Positions 53,378 to 61,075 of a DNA stretch of 64,000 nt are shown piece after piece. The stretch is from NCBI GenBank assembly GCA_945877315.1, contig CAMCRP010000001.1, positions 46,945-110,944 on the forward strand, in the 5' to 3' direction. Within the stretch, counting starts at the first letter, position 1; each line of letters opens with the position of its first letter. Source of the DNA: an uncultured Ruminococcus sp. Lineage in GTDB: Bacteria; Bacillota; Clostridia; Oscillospirales; Ruminococcaceae. The notes beneath the pieces were generated by a model. It did no database searches and was not told the origin of the DNA. It saw only the letters and a program-made list of their open reading frames with translations. Position numbers and translations under genes: made by a program.

Positions 53378-53620
53378 TTGTACAGGCAGGTATTCCGACT
53401 TTGACCCCTTTGCAAGCCTTCCCATAGAATGTTTTTCTGTGTCCTCCTCCGACTTCGGCGGGGAAAGTACACTCATATTAACATAAATCCACAGTGACAT
53501 AAGTATCAAAGATACCCTATGCAAAGGTTCGGGAAAATTTCCCCGAGGTCATTACGGCGGCAGGACCGTGCTAAAGCTTCCCTGACTCTGTACAGGACGC
53601 AAAATGCGCCTGTGCCGTTA
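53378..53620 (-). promoter_or_regulatory. Cobalamin riboswitch upstream of the ABC importer
   Basis: The minus strand shows the conserved cobalamin core in order: CAGGGAAGC, GCACGGTCCTGCCGCCGTAA (canonical CACGGACCCGCCGCTGTAA), TGTCACTGTGG, TATGGGAAGGC and the B12 box AAAGTCGGAATACCTGCCTGT-like segment (canonical AAGTCAGGAGACCTGCC). Outer limits are approximate. It indicates that the importer is repressed by adenosyl- or another cobalamin. Confidence 0.85.
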
Positions 53621-53650
53621 TTTACTGCGGATATTTTCCGCATCGGAATT

Positions 53651-53679
53651 ATTATATCAGTTAGTAAGAGATTTGTCAA
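53651..53679 (-). promoter_or_regulatory. Promoter of the cobalamin-riboswitch operon
   Basis: On the minus strand, TTGACA, 17 bases, TATAAT: full consensus. Confidence 0.9.
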
Positions 53680-53724
53680 TATTTATTTGTTTGACAAATT
53701 ACCGATAAATATGTGCAAAACCTC

Positions 53725-53753
53725 TTGAATTTTGAAGTTTTTTGTGTTATAAT
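53725..53753 (+). promoter_or_regulatory. Promoter of the LacI-sensor/EAL gene
   Basis: TTGAAT, 17 bases, TATAAT, 47 bases before the start codon. Confidence 0.75.
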
Positions 53754-53800
53754 CATATAAGTATAGCTATGTCATAATTTAGAAAAGACAGGTGAGCAGG

Positions 53801-56473
53801 TTGATCAACAACAAAAAAACAATAGGTCTGTGCCTTACAAAAATTCACGACAGAACCAGGTCGGAGTTTGCCGATCACCTGTTTTCTGCCGCAAAAAAGC
53901 TGGGGTACGGTCTTGTTATTTACAACAGCTTTATTGATTTTTACAAGAAAAGCGATTATCTCAACGGCTCCAGATTTGTTTATGATAATATCGACTATTC
54001 TATCCTTGACGCTATGATAATTATGAACGAAACTATCTACGACAAGGAGATAGTTGACAATATCATAAGCAGGTCAAAGGCAAATAATGTTCCTGTTATT
54101 ATTATCAAGGGAGAGGCTGAAGGCTGCATTTCCATAACCGATGATTTTACCGAGGCATATAAGCAGCTTATCCGCCATGTTATCCGTGACCACGGGGCAA
54201 AAAATACCTTTTTTATTGCGGGAAATAAGGAGAATGACGAAAACACTGTTAAAAGGCTCGGCTGCTATAAGGCTGTTCTTGCCGAGGAGGGTCTGGAGTT
54301 TTCAGAGGATAACGTTGATTACGGTCAGTACTGGGACGGTCCCGTACTAAAGATAATAGACAGGCTGGTTGACGAAAAACGAGTTCCCGATGCTGTTATC
54401 TGCGCAAACGATATAATGGCAATGGCAGCCTGTTCAAGGCTTTCCAAGCATGGCTTAAAGGTTCCCGATGATGTTATTGTTACGGGCTTTGACGGCATTG
54501 ATCAGGCGGATATGTTTTCGCCTGCCATCAGCACCTGCAGAGAGGATATAAAGGGACTTGCCGAAAGGATCATCTCTGTCATATGCGACCTTACAGAGGG
54601 AAGGAAAACCGAGCCCAGCTATATAAACGGCTTTGTCCCCAGACTTACGGAATCCTGCGGCTGTGCTGCAAGTTCCCATGCGATAAACCGTCAGACGGTA
54701 TGGGAAATGTTCAATGTTATGAGCGAGATGAATTCCCATGAGGATTACATCTACTCAAAGCTTGACAGAATACTTGACAAGCCCTCGCTTTCCGAGGCGA
54801 TAAAGATAATTTCATACATAATTCAGGGCGGCTCATATCTGTTTATCCGAAATGACTGTCTTTCGCAGCTTTCCTCCGAAAATATGGAGTATGAGGGGGA
54901 TTATACCATTGTAACTCATTCCGACAGCTATGATACGGATTCAAACCCCTGCTTCTCCTTTATGGCGGACGGAACATCACTCCCCGACCATGACCCGAAA
55001 AACAGCGGAATGATAATCCTAAGCCCTATATTTGTAGGGGAAATGGTGTGCGGCTATCATACGTCAGTTGTTGACAGCGCAGTTTCGGAGGCGCATAAAA
55101 TTAAAAGAATAACTAAGGCAATAAACATCTCCTTCAACGAGATGTACAATCGCCAGAAGCAGAAAACTATGAAGCTTCTTGCTGAGGAGGCGGCTTACAC
55201 CTATTCCCTTACGGGACTGCCCAATCTGCGAGGCTCCTGCAAATGGTTCACCGAGTTTTCCGAGAATGCCGAAAACAGGAACAAGCCAATTTCCGTTTCC
55301 TTTTATGCTATTGCCAAGTACAAATATATTTACGAGAATTACGGTATCGCAGAGGTGGAAAATGCGGTCAAGTTTGTTGCTGAGGGACTGAAATCCTCCA
55401 ATCCCGACAGGTGCTTTGTGGGACAGGTTTCCGAAAACGAATTCATTGTTGTCAATTACTATGATTCAATGGAACAGATCTCTAAGACTATCAACATCGC
55501 AACCTCTAATTTCTTCACGCTTATGTCAAGCTTCAACAGCATAAACCATAAGGATTATTATGTTGAAGTCAACTGCGGCTGTACAGTAGTTGACCCCGGC
55601 TGGAGCGGCACTCTTGCAAGCTTCATAAAATCTGCCAGCGGCGAGATGTATATGAACAAGCTCAAGGCAAATACAGAGCGTAAAAAGCATTCCGAAAATG
55701 ATGCTGAATTTGATGAGGAGGCGTTCACTCTTCTTATCGAGCAGAACCTTTTCCGTTACTGCTTCCAGCCTATCGTGGACGCAAGAACGGGCGATATTTA
55801 CGCTTATGAGGCACTTATGCGCACCGACGAGAGCATACATATGTCACCCTTCGAGATACTGAATGCAGCTTCTCAGTGCGGACGGCTTTACGACATTGAA
55901 CGGGCAACGCTCTTTAATGTTATGGAGCATTATTCCCATTCTGCCGATGTTTTCAAGGATAAAAAGGTGTTTATCAACCTTATTCCCGGATATTTTCTGA
56001 ATGATGCCGATTATGAGATAATTGGCATAAAATACGGGGAATACATGGATAATTTCGTTTTCGAGATAACCGAGCAGAACACTCTGTCCGATGAGGAGCT
56101 TGAACGTGTCAAAAAGCTGGGCGGCGATTCCAGAAGAAATGAAGTGGCTGTTGACGATTACGGTACAGGCCATTCAAATATTGTAAATCTTCTGAGATAT
56201 GCGCCTCAGATAATCAAGATTGACAGGTACCTTATAAGCGGCATTGACAAGGACGTCAACAAGCAGATGTTCATTAAGAGCACCATTGATTTTGCAAGAC
56301 TAAACGACATCAAGGTGCTTGCAGAGGGCGTTGAAACCTCCGAGGAGATGAAAACCGTTATTTCCTTCGGCGTTGACTACATTCAGGGCTATTACACGGG
56401 GCGTCCCGTTTTTGAGCCTATTTCCGAGATAGATGAATCTATCAGGAAGGAAATAATCGATTGCAATTCATAA
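53801..56473 (+). CDS. LacI-type sensor fused to degenerate GGDEF and EAL domains
   Basis: An 890-residue cytosolic signalling protein without membrane segment. Residues 5-290 are a periplasmic-binding-like sensor of LacI type lacking the DNA-binding helix-turn-helix (KTIGLCLTKIHDRTRSEFADH, VPDAVICANDIMAMAACSRLS, VIVTGFDGIDQADMFSPAIST). Residues about 310-460 are a linker or GAF-like region, 465-620 a degenerate GGDEF domain (YTYSLTGLPNLRG; signature replaced by VSENEF), and 640-885 an EAL domain. EAL residues are intact: YEALMRT, FINLIPG, FEITEQN, VAVDDYGTGHSN, KIDRYLI, LAEGVETSEE and QGYYTGRP. It should hydrolyse c-di-GMP in response to a small ligand, perhaps a sugar. The start TTG 53801 follows AGGTGAG; GTG 53792 is an alternative. 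Confidence 0.88.
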   Translation: MINNKKTIGLCLTKIHDRTRSEFADHLFSAAKKLGYGLVIYNSFIDFYKKSDYLNGSRFVYDNIDYSILDAMIIMNETIYDKEIVDNIISRSKANNVPVIIIKGEAEGCISITDDFTEAYKQLIRHVIRDHGAKNTFFIAGNKENDENTVKRLGCYKAVLAEEGLEFSEDNVDYGQYWDGPVLKIIDRLVDEKRVPDAVICANDIMAMAACSRLSKHGLKVPDDVIVTGFDGIDQADMFSPAISTCREDIKGLAERIISVICDLTEGRKTEPSYINGFVPRLTESCGCAASSHAINRQTVWEMFNVMSEMNSHEDYIYSKLDRILDKPSLSEAIKIISYIIQGGSYLFIRNDCLSQLSSENMEYEGDYTIVTHSDSYDTDSNPCFSFMADGTSLPDHDPKNSGMIILSPIFVGEMVCGYHTSVVDSAVSEAHKIKRITKAINISFNEMYNRQKQKTMKLLAEEAAYTYSLTGLPNLRGSCKWFTEFSENAENRNKPISVSFYAIAKYKYIYENYGIAEVENAVKFVAEGLKSSNPDRCFVGQVSENEFIVVNYYDSMEQISKTINIATSNFFTLMSSFNSINHKDYYVEVNCGCTVVDPGWSGTLASFIKSASGEMYMNKLKANTERKKHSENDAEFDEEAFTLLIEQNLFRYCFQPIVDARTGDIYAYEALMRTDESIHMSPFEILNAASQCGRLYDIERATLFNVMEHYSHSADVFKDKKVFINLIPGYFLNDADYEIIGIKYGEYMDNFVFEITEQNTLSDEELERVKKLGGDSRRNEVAVDDYGTGHSNIVNLLRYAPQIIKIDRYLISGIDKDVNKQMFIKSTIDFARLNDIKVLAEGVETSEEMKTVISFGVDYIQGYYTGRPVFEPISEIDESIRKEIIDCNS

Positions 56474-56475
56474 AA

Positions 56476-56515
56476 ATCTCCCGTATCCGTTTTTGGCGGA
56501 CACGGGAGATTTTTT
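56476..56515. terminator. Bidirectional terminator between the EAL gene and the DUF2828 gene
   Basis: ATCTCCCGTATCCG pairs with CGGACACGGGAGAT (one mismatch); T-runs lie on both sides. Confidence 0.85.
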
Positions 56516-56519
56516 GCTG

Positions 56520-57995
56520 TCAGGCAGCCTTTATGGCCTTGTATCTGTCGGAGGAAAGAATGTCGTTCATTATCTTCACGGGGGAAATTTCGCCCGACTT
56601 CACCATATCGAAAATGGCGGGAGATGCACCCGAAACCAGCGCAGCACCCGTATCGGTAAGCTTTACGGGGACGCAGCCCGAGCGGCTGTTGACGTTCCAG
56701 AAAATGATGTTGGGGAGCTTGTAGCCGTAACGGGCAAACTTGCGCTTCATTGCCGCAAACAGGGGCAGGCTGTTTCCGCCCTCTGCACAGTAGTCAAACT
56801 CCATGTCGGAGATTATGTACATTCTCGAAGGAATGTCTGAAGGAGCAAGCTTGTTGTCAACGGCTGTCTTGAGAATGAGGTTAAATGTGGCTTCTATGTC
56901 GGTGTTTGCGCACTCGTCAAAGGAAGCGCAGTAGCGGGCTTTCTCTGTGATGTCCCTGCCCTTTACCTCCACAAGTCGGGGGTGCTTTGAGAAGGTGATG
57001 AAGTGTCCGCCGAATGCGCCCTTGTTGTGCTCGGCAAAGTAGATGCCCAAGGAAATTGCGGCATCTATGGGACGGATTCCGCCGTTTGCCGACCAGGTCA
57101 TTGAACCTGAGCCGTCCACAACAGCAATGGCATTGGAGTTCTCCTCGCTGTCACCGTGGGAGGTGAGAGAGTTCCAGGTGACGTCAAGGGAGGCACGCTC
57201 CTCGGGGGTGGGCATAGCACCCAGGGTCTTGCGGATAACCTCATAGGGGTAAAGGGTGGAGGCGTTCAGCTTTGCTTCGCCCCTTGAAACGGCAGCTAAA
57301 AATTCATTGTAGCGTTCCTTGTCGTTGCGGAGAAATGCCAGCCTGTACTTGAACATTGCTCCCGAGGTCTGCTTTGAGTAGTCAAAGGAGTAGTCGGAAA
57401 CACGCAGGCGGTTTTCGATGATGTCGGTGTACTTTCTCAGGGCGGAAAGTGTGCGGCGGTAGTTGCGCTCGGTCATTTTAAGCTTTCTGCAAAGCATTCT
57501 GCCCATGCGGACAGTTTCCGCAGAAGAAGCGTTTACCGAAGGCAGCCACTTTGCCAGAAGGGAAACGGGCTTGCCCTCGGACATTGCCGAAAGGTCGGCG
57601 TCAAGGCGTTCCTTTATGACAGCAACGGCATCGTCTGCACAGACGGTGTCCAGCAGGGCGCAGAGGTCGTCGTATCTGCCGTATTCGGCGATGTTTTTTA
57701 TGTTTGCACGAACGGATTCGGGGGCAATTCCCGACAGAGCTTTTATTGCAATGCGGAAGAATCTGCGTTCTCCCAGACCGCCTCTGACGTCCCTTGCGAA
57801 GAAGATTATCTTCATTGCCTTGTCGGGGTCTTCGGTGTAGGCACGCAGAACCGCTTTTGCAACGGTTGCTTCGTCCGTGTTTCGGAATGCACCCGCCTTG
57901 AAGAACAGGTCAAGGCAGTCGGAACCTGAGGTGGAAAAGGTTACGGCACCGTTCTCGGTGAATGTATCGGGGGTGTTTTTAAGAGCATTAAGCAT
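56520..57995 (-). CDS. DUF2828 protein: helical domain plus vWA, Ro60/TROVE-like layout
   Basis: A 491-residue cytosolic protein. The N-terminal 285 residues are helical and match the DUF2828 family (FSTSGSDCLDLFFKAGAF, AMKIIFFARDVRGGLGERRFF, KPVSLLAKWLPSVNASS, RRTLSALRKYTDIIENRL, AMFKYRLAFLRNDKERY). The C-terminal part is a von Willebrand A domain with an intact metal site: DGSGSM near 295, Thr in ANTDIEATF and Asp in IISDMEFD. The helical-repeat-then-vWA plan is that of Ro60/Rsr (TROVE), a ring that binds Y RNAs and misfolded RNAs; a direct relation of DUF2828 to TROVE is my inference. It lies downstream of rtcB on the same strand, separated only by the structured-RNA array. A terminator follows. 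Confidence 0.85.
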   Translation of the reverse strand: MLNALKNTPDTFTENGAVTFSTSGSDCLDLFFKAGAFRNTDEATVAKAVLRAYTEDPDKAMKIIFFARDVRGGLGERRFFRIAIKALSGIAPESVRANIKNIAEYGRYDDLCALLDTVCADDAVAVIKERLDADLSAMSEGKPVSLLAKWLPSVNASSAETVRMGRMLCRKLKMTERNYRRTLSALRKYTDIIENRLRVSDYSFDYSKQTSGAMFKYRLAFLRNDKERYNEFLAAVSRGEAKLNASTLYPYEVIRKTLGAMPTPEERASLDVTWNSLTSHGDSEENSNAIAVVDGSGSMTWSANGGIRPIDAAISLGIYFAEHNKGAFGGHFITFSKHPRLVEVKGRDITEKARYCASFDECANTDIEATFNLILKTAVDNKLAPSDIPSRMYIISDMEFDYCAEGGNSLPLFAAMKRKFARYGYKLPNIIFWNVNSRSGCVPVKLTDTGAALVSGASPAIFDMVKSGEISPVKIMNDILSSDRYKAIKAA

Positions 57996-58034
57996 TTAAA
58001 TCATTCCTTTCTTCGGTCTGAAACGGATACCCAC

Positions 58035-58092
58035 TCGGCTCGTATTAGGCTTTGAAACCACTCAAAACATATGCGTTTGCTGTGCGAGCCGA
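58035..58092 (-). ncRNA. Array unit G (58 nt)
   Basis: Helix TCGGCTC with GAGCCGA, then GC and ACAGC. The core has AAAC/GTTT and a degenerate T-arm-like GGTTTCAAAGCC. It lies next to the DUF2828 ribosome site (GAAAGGA). Confidence 0.6.
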
Positions 58093-58102
58093 CGGGCTTT
58101 TC

Positions 58103-58157
58103 AAGACACGCTCTACGGGGATTTTCAGTCCCCTGAACAATAGGCTGTGCGTGTCTT
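58103..58157 (-). ncRNA. Array unit F (55 nt) with a T-arm-sized hairpin
   Basis: Helix AAGACAC with GTGTCTT, extended to nine pairs by GC/GC, then ACAGC. The core has GGGGA-CTGAAAA-TCCCC, a 5-bp stem with a 7-base loop, the size of a tRNA T-arm. Confidence 0.6.
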
Positions 58158-58168
58158 GCTTATCCTTC

Positions 58169-58305
58169 AAGGTGCGAATAAAAAATATTTGTGCTGTCTT
58201 TCGGCAGCGGAATACACGGCTCTATTATGTGGCTTTGCATATCAGAAATTTGCTGTGTGAGCCGTACTTATCCCGTAAAGCTATTTTTATTGCTGTTTGC
58301 ACCTT
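58169..58305 (-). ncRNA. Array unit D (137 nt), encloses unit E
   Basis: Helix AAGGTGC with GCACCTT, then AA and ACAGC. A second helix follows, AATAAAAATA with TATTTTTTATT. The core contains unit E and a hairpin GCTG-CCGAAAGA-CAGC. Confidence 0.6.
58216..58265 (-). ncRNA. Array unit E (50 nt), nested in D
   Basis: Helix ACGGCTC with GAGCCGT, identical to unit A, then AC and ACAGC. The core ends GCAAAGCCACATAATA, similar to unit G. Confidence 0.6.
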
Positions 58306-58335
58306 AATAGGGTCAACGGAATGGATCTATGCAAC

Positions 58336-58400
58336 AAGGCACGTCACTAAAAATTTTTCGTTAAATAATATGTAGGTGAAAAATCTGCTGTCTGTGCCTT
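58336..58400 (-). ncRNA. Array unit C (65 nt)
   Basis: Helix AAGGCAC with GTGCCTT, then AG and ACAGC. The core is AT-rich and can pair ATTTTTC with GAAAAAT. Confidence 0.6.
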
Positions 58401-58572
58401 TAACGAACAAGATCCGTCCTCCGAGGGAAAAGCACCGCACCAAATACTGCCGCCCGCATTTCAGCGTCAATTATGCGGCTTTTAGATTGAATCGGCTGCC
58501 CGAATTTATTCGGACGGCGGGGAATTTCCGCTCGGGATATTGAAATCATTCGTTTGCATTTTTAGTTTAAAA

Positions 58573-58636
58573 CAGGTGCTTTTTGGGATTCGAACCCACC
58601 TTGAAAAAGGCTGCCAACTATTGCTGTACGCACCTG
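58573..58636 (-). ncRNA. Array unit B (64 nt), tRNA-like with canonical T-arm
   Basis: Acceptor-like helix CAGGTGC with GCACCTG, then GT, ACAGC, a D-loop-like AATAGTTGGCAG, a small hairpin CCTT-TTTC-AAGG in place of an anticodon arm, and the T-arm GGGTTCGAATCCC followed by AAAAA. The TTCGAAT loop and the GG of the D-loop are what tRNAs use for the elbow contact. The anticodon arm is too short for decoding, so this is a tRNA mimic and not a tRNA. Confidence 0.7.
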
Positions 58637-58638
58637 AC

Positions 58639-58744
58639 ACGGCTCTATTTTGACCGGCGGCGTTCATCGAGAACTAATACTGATTGACAGTATGGAGAGT
58701 TCAACTCCGCCTACGCCGTGGCTGTCGTATGCTGTCCGAGCCGT
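58639..58744 (-). ncRNA. Array unit A (106 nt, branched)
   Basis: Outer helix ACGGCTC with GAGCCGT, followed by GG and ACAGC. Inside, a second helix (ACGCCG with CGGCGT, 58658-58663 and 58713-58718) encloses hairpins GGAG/CTCC and ATACTG/CAGTAT, so the unit can fold as a multi-arm junction. Confidence 0.65.
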
Positions 58745-58757
58745 TATATTTTAGGCG

Positions 58758-59984
58758 TTACCCTTTGACAACGCCCACTGTAAAGAGCTTTTTAACGGGT
58801 TCGGTGAGGTCATGCTGATTTGCCATTACCTCGTCAATGTCCTTGTATGCGAAGCGTGATTCCTCCGCAACGTCGGATTTCTTATGCTTTCCAAGGACGA
58901 CATTCAGCGATTTCAAATCGTTCATGACCTTATCCACCGCAAAATTCTGCACCGCAGCAGTTCTGGAAAATCTGCGTCCTGCGCCGTGAGAGGAGGACAT
59001 AAAGCTGTCGGGGTTGCCCTTTCCTCTGACAATGTAGCTGTATGAGCCCATTGCCCCGGGGATAATGGACAGCTCGCCGTCCCTTGCGCTGATCGCACCC
59101 TTTCGATGCACCCAGACGTTCTCGTCAAAGTGATTTTCAAGGGCTGCATAGTTGTGGTGGCAGTTTATTTCGGAGGAATATTCGGGGACGATTCCCGTGT
59201 ATTTCTCCACATATCTTGCGAAAATTTCCTTGACCTTAGCAAGCATTGCCGCACGGTTTTCGTAAGCAAAATCCATGGAAAGCTGCATCCAGTTAAGGTA
59301 GCGTCTGCCCTCATCTGAATCCGCAGGAAGGAAGGGGAGCCGCCATTCTGCGGGGATTGCACTGTGCCATCTCTCATTTAACTCCTTTGCGATGTTATTA
59401 AAATATTCGCAGACACGGTAGCCGAAATTTCTGCTGCCCGAGTGGAGCATAATGGTGCAAAGTCCGCTTTCGTCCTCCTGCAATTCTATGAAATGGTTGC
59501 CGCCGCCAAGCGTTCCTATCTGGAAATATCCGTCGGGAATGTTATCTGCGAGAACGGTGTCCATCTCATATTTGGAAAGCTCCTCCTTTGCCTGGTCAAG
59601 GACGTTTGAGGGCTGTGGGGTCTTGTAATGGTTGAAGCCTGTGGGGATATTTCTGAGAATGTCGCCCACAATCGCCTGAAGCAGAGTGCCGTTTCCCGTA
59701 ACCGTTTCACGAAGAAGCGAAACGGGGACATTTGTCTGAACAAAGCCCATTCCGCAGCCGATATCAACGCCTACCGCATTGGGTATAACAGCATTTTTGC
59801 AGGCAATAACGCCGCCTATGGGCATTCCCTTTCCCGTGTGTGTATCGGGCATAAGAGCGACCCATTTGTGAATGAAGGGGAGCTGCGAAAGGTGTTTTGC
59901 CTGTTCAAGACAGCTGTCCTCTATCCCGTCCTTTTCTGTCCATATCTTAATTGGTTTTGAATTGTCATCGCTGTACACGAACAT
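58758..59984 (-). CDS. rtcB: RtcB-type RNA ligase
   Basis: A 408-residue GTP- and Mn-dependent ligase that joins RNA 2',3'-cyclic-phosphate or 3'-phosphate ends to 5'-OH ends, as in tRNA and rRNA repair. The metal and nucleotide motifs are all present: GVDIGCGMGF, GTLGGGNHFIEL, LHSGSRNFG, NCHHNYA, VHRKGAISA, IPGAMGSYSYIV and the guanylated His in SSHGAGRRFSR. The shorter length (408 against about 480) is that of the class common in Clostridia. AAAGG lies upstream of ATG 59984. A palindrome CCCGTTTCGGG at 60045-60055 overlaps a possible -10 box and may be an operator. No rtcA or rtcR gene is near. Confidence 0.93.
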   Translation of the reverse strand: MFVYSDDNSKPIKIWTEKDGIEDSCLEQAKHLSQLPFIHKWVALMPDTHTGKGMPIGGVIACKNAVIPNAVGVDIGCGMGFVQTNVPVSLLRETVTGNGTLLQAIVGDILRNIPTGFNHYKTPQPSNVLDQAKEELSKYEMDTVLADNIPDGYFQIGTLGGGNHFIELQEDESGLCTIMLHSGSRNFGYRVCEYFNNIAKELNERWHSAIPAEWRLPFLPADSDEGRRYLNWMQLSMDFAYENRAAMLAKVKEIFARYVEKYTGIVPEYSSEINCHHNYAALENHFDENVWVHRKGAISARDGELSIIPGAMGSYSYIVRGKGNPDSFMSSSHGAGRRFSRTAAVQNFAVDKVMNDLKSLNVVLGKHKKSDVAEESRFAYKDIDEVMANQHDLTEPVKKLFTVGVVKG

Positions 59985-60134
59985 TTTTCTGACCGCCTTT
60001 CGTTTTAGTTTGTTTTGTGTTCCTTAGCGTGATTACATCATACACCCGTTTCGGGAAAAAATCATTTAAAAAAATCTGCGAACTGTAAAAACCATATTGC
60101 AATCTTATGAAATATCTGCTATTATAAATAGGAA

Positions 60135-60165
60135 GAAAAAAGCCCCGCAGACAAAAATCTACGGG
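60135..60165 (-). terminator. Rho-independent terminator after the acyl-CoA-ligase-like pseudogene
   Basis: CCCGTAGA pairs with TCTGCGGG (G-U allowed), followed by C-free GGC and six T on the minus strand. Confidence 0.75.
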
Positions 60166-60177
60166 ACGGTTAAAGAA

Positions 60178-60888
60178 TTATTTGCAGATAATATGCTTGA
60201 ATTTTCCGCTTTTCGGGTTTACGGTCGGCTCTTTATCGGAGAGGATAATTTTCGCATTGACACCCTTTTCCGAGAAAAATTTTGTCAGAGCGGCAGCTGC
60301 TTCTTCAAATGCAGACTGTTTATCCTCGGAGATAATGCGAAGCTCCAAAGCGTCACCGCCGTTCATCACAAGCTGGAAACGCTTCATTCCGTGTATCTCC
60401 TTTAAAATGGCGTAAACGGACAGGGGAGCGATCTTCACGCCGTTTGAGAACCTGAGAATATCGTCCGTTCTGCCCTCAATTTCCAGCCATGGTCTGTCGT
60501 TTCCGCAGGGGCAGGGGGCGTTGTGGAGAATAACTCTGTCGGTTATTTCAAAGCGGATAATGGGGCAGATCTTGTTTGCGAGATTAGTCAACAGCAGCTT
60601 TGCGGACTGTGTTCCGAAGGGAACAGGCTTGTTGTTCTCGTCGACGGCTTCTATTATCACCCAATCGTCATTGATATGGAAATGCTTTTCGGGACATTCA
60701 CAAGCCATTGTGCCGCCCTCCGTGCAGGAATAGTTTGTCTGAACGTGACAGTTGAACACCTCGGAAAGGTGCTTTCTAACGCCGTCGGACAGATATTCGC
60801 CGCTTGAAAAGCTTCTTGTTATGCCGATTGCGGAGGAAACGTTCATAGCGTTGTCGTCATACAGGACGATACAGGGGTTGCCCGTCCC
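60178..60888 (-). pseudogene. 5'-truncated PaaK/CoF-synthetase-like adenylate-forming ligase
   Basis: The C-terminal half of an adenylate-forming enzyme of the phenylacetate-CoA-ligase/coenzyme F390-synthetase group, which normally has about 400-430 residues. What remains is about 236 codons: GTGNPCIVLYDD at the break, then a central SCTEGGTMACEC motif, FEITDRVIL, CPCGNDRPWLEIEGRTDDILRFSNGVKI (ATP-binding Asp and hinge) and the C-terminal lid. Homology stops near 60888 inside the Ser/Thr-Gly-Thr-Gly phosphate loop, and an in-frame TGA follows at 60900-60898. An internal ATG at 60846 could start a 222-residue fragment, but without the loop it cannot be a working ligase. Confidence 0.75.
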
Positions 60889-61032
60889 GTTTGGTACTCA
60901 CTATACTTGTATTTTTCGATGGTTTTGAGAGCAATCCCTTACCGCCGTCGTCGGTGCTGAAAATTCGATCGAATAAATGCTCGCTGTTTTCAGGGGGAGT
61001 TTGTGGGAACCCTTTTACCGCCTATCGGCGGT

Positions 61033-61072
61033 GTGAAAAATATTAAGGCGTGAACGCCTTAATATTTTTCAC
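61033..61072. repeat. Perfect 18-base-arm inverted repeat
   Basis: GTGAAAAATATTAAGGCG, loop TGAA, then the exact reverse complement. Confidence 0.75.
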
Positions 61073-61075
61073 GAA

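Larger units (their letters stand above)
58035..58744 (-). ncRNA. Array of seven stem-enclosed tRNA-like/Y-RNA-like units between rtcB and the DUF2828 gene
   Basis: On the strand that carries both flanking genes, seven elements obey one rule: a 7-base strand, exactly two bases, ACAGC, a variable core, then the complementary 7 bases. First strands, from rtcB downward, are ACGGCTC, CAGGTGC, AAGGCAC, AAGGTGC, ACGGCTC, AAGACAC and TCGGCTC. All have G at position 3 and C at 7, and every other pair covaries. The array starts 13 bases after the rtcB stop and ends 39 bases before the DUF2828 start. A stretch at 58401-58572 within it has no ACAGC unit but contains hairpins (CCGAATAAATTCGG, GCCGCAT/ATGCGGG). 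Transcription with rtcB is likely, as no clear promoter or terminator interrupts. Reading frames through it on the plus strand are not credible. Confidence 0.75.

Noticed and set aside
58052..58375. A 107-codon plus-strand frame between the DUF2828 gene and rtcB
   Set aside because: It covers five units of the structured-RNA array, is on the wrong strand for the operon and has no recognisable protein features.
58573..58636. A possible real tRNA gene
   Set aside because: The T-arm and acceptor helix are convincing, but there is no 5-bp anticodon stem with a 7-base loop, so it cannot decode.
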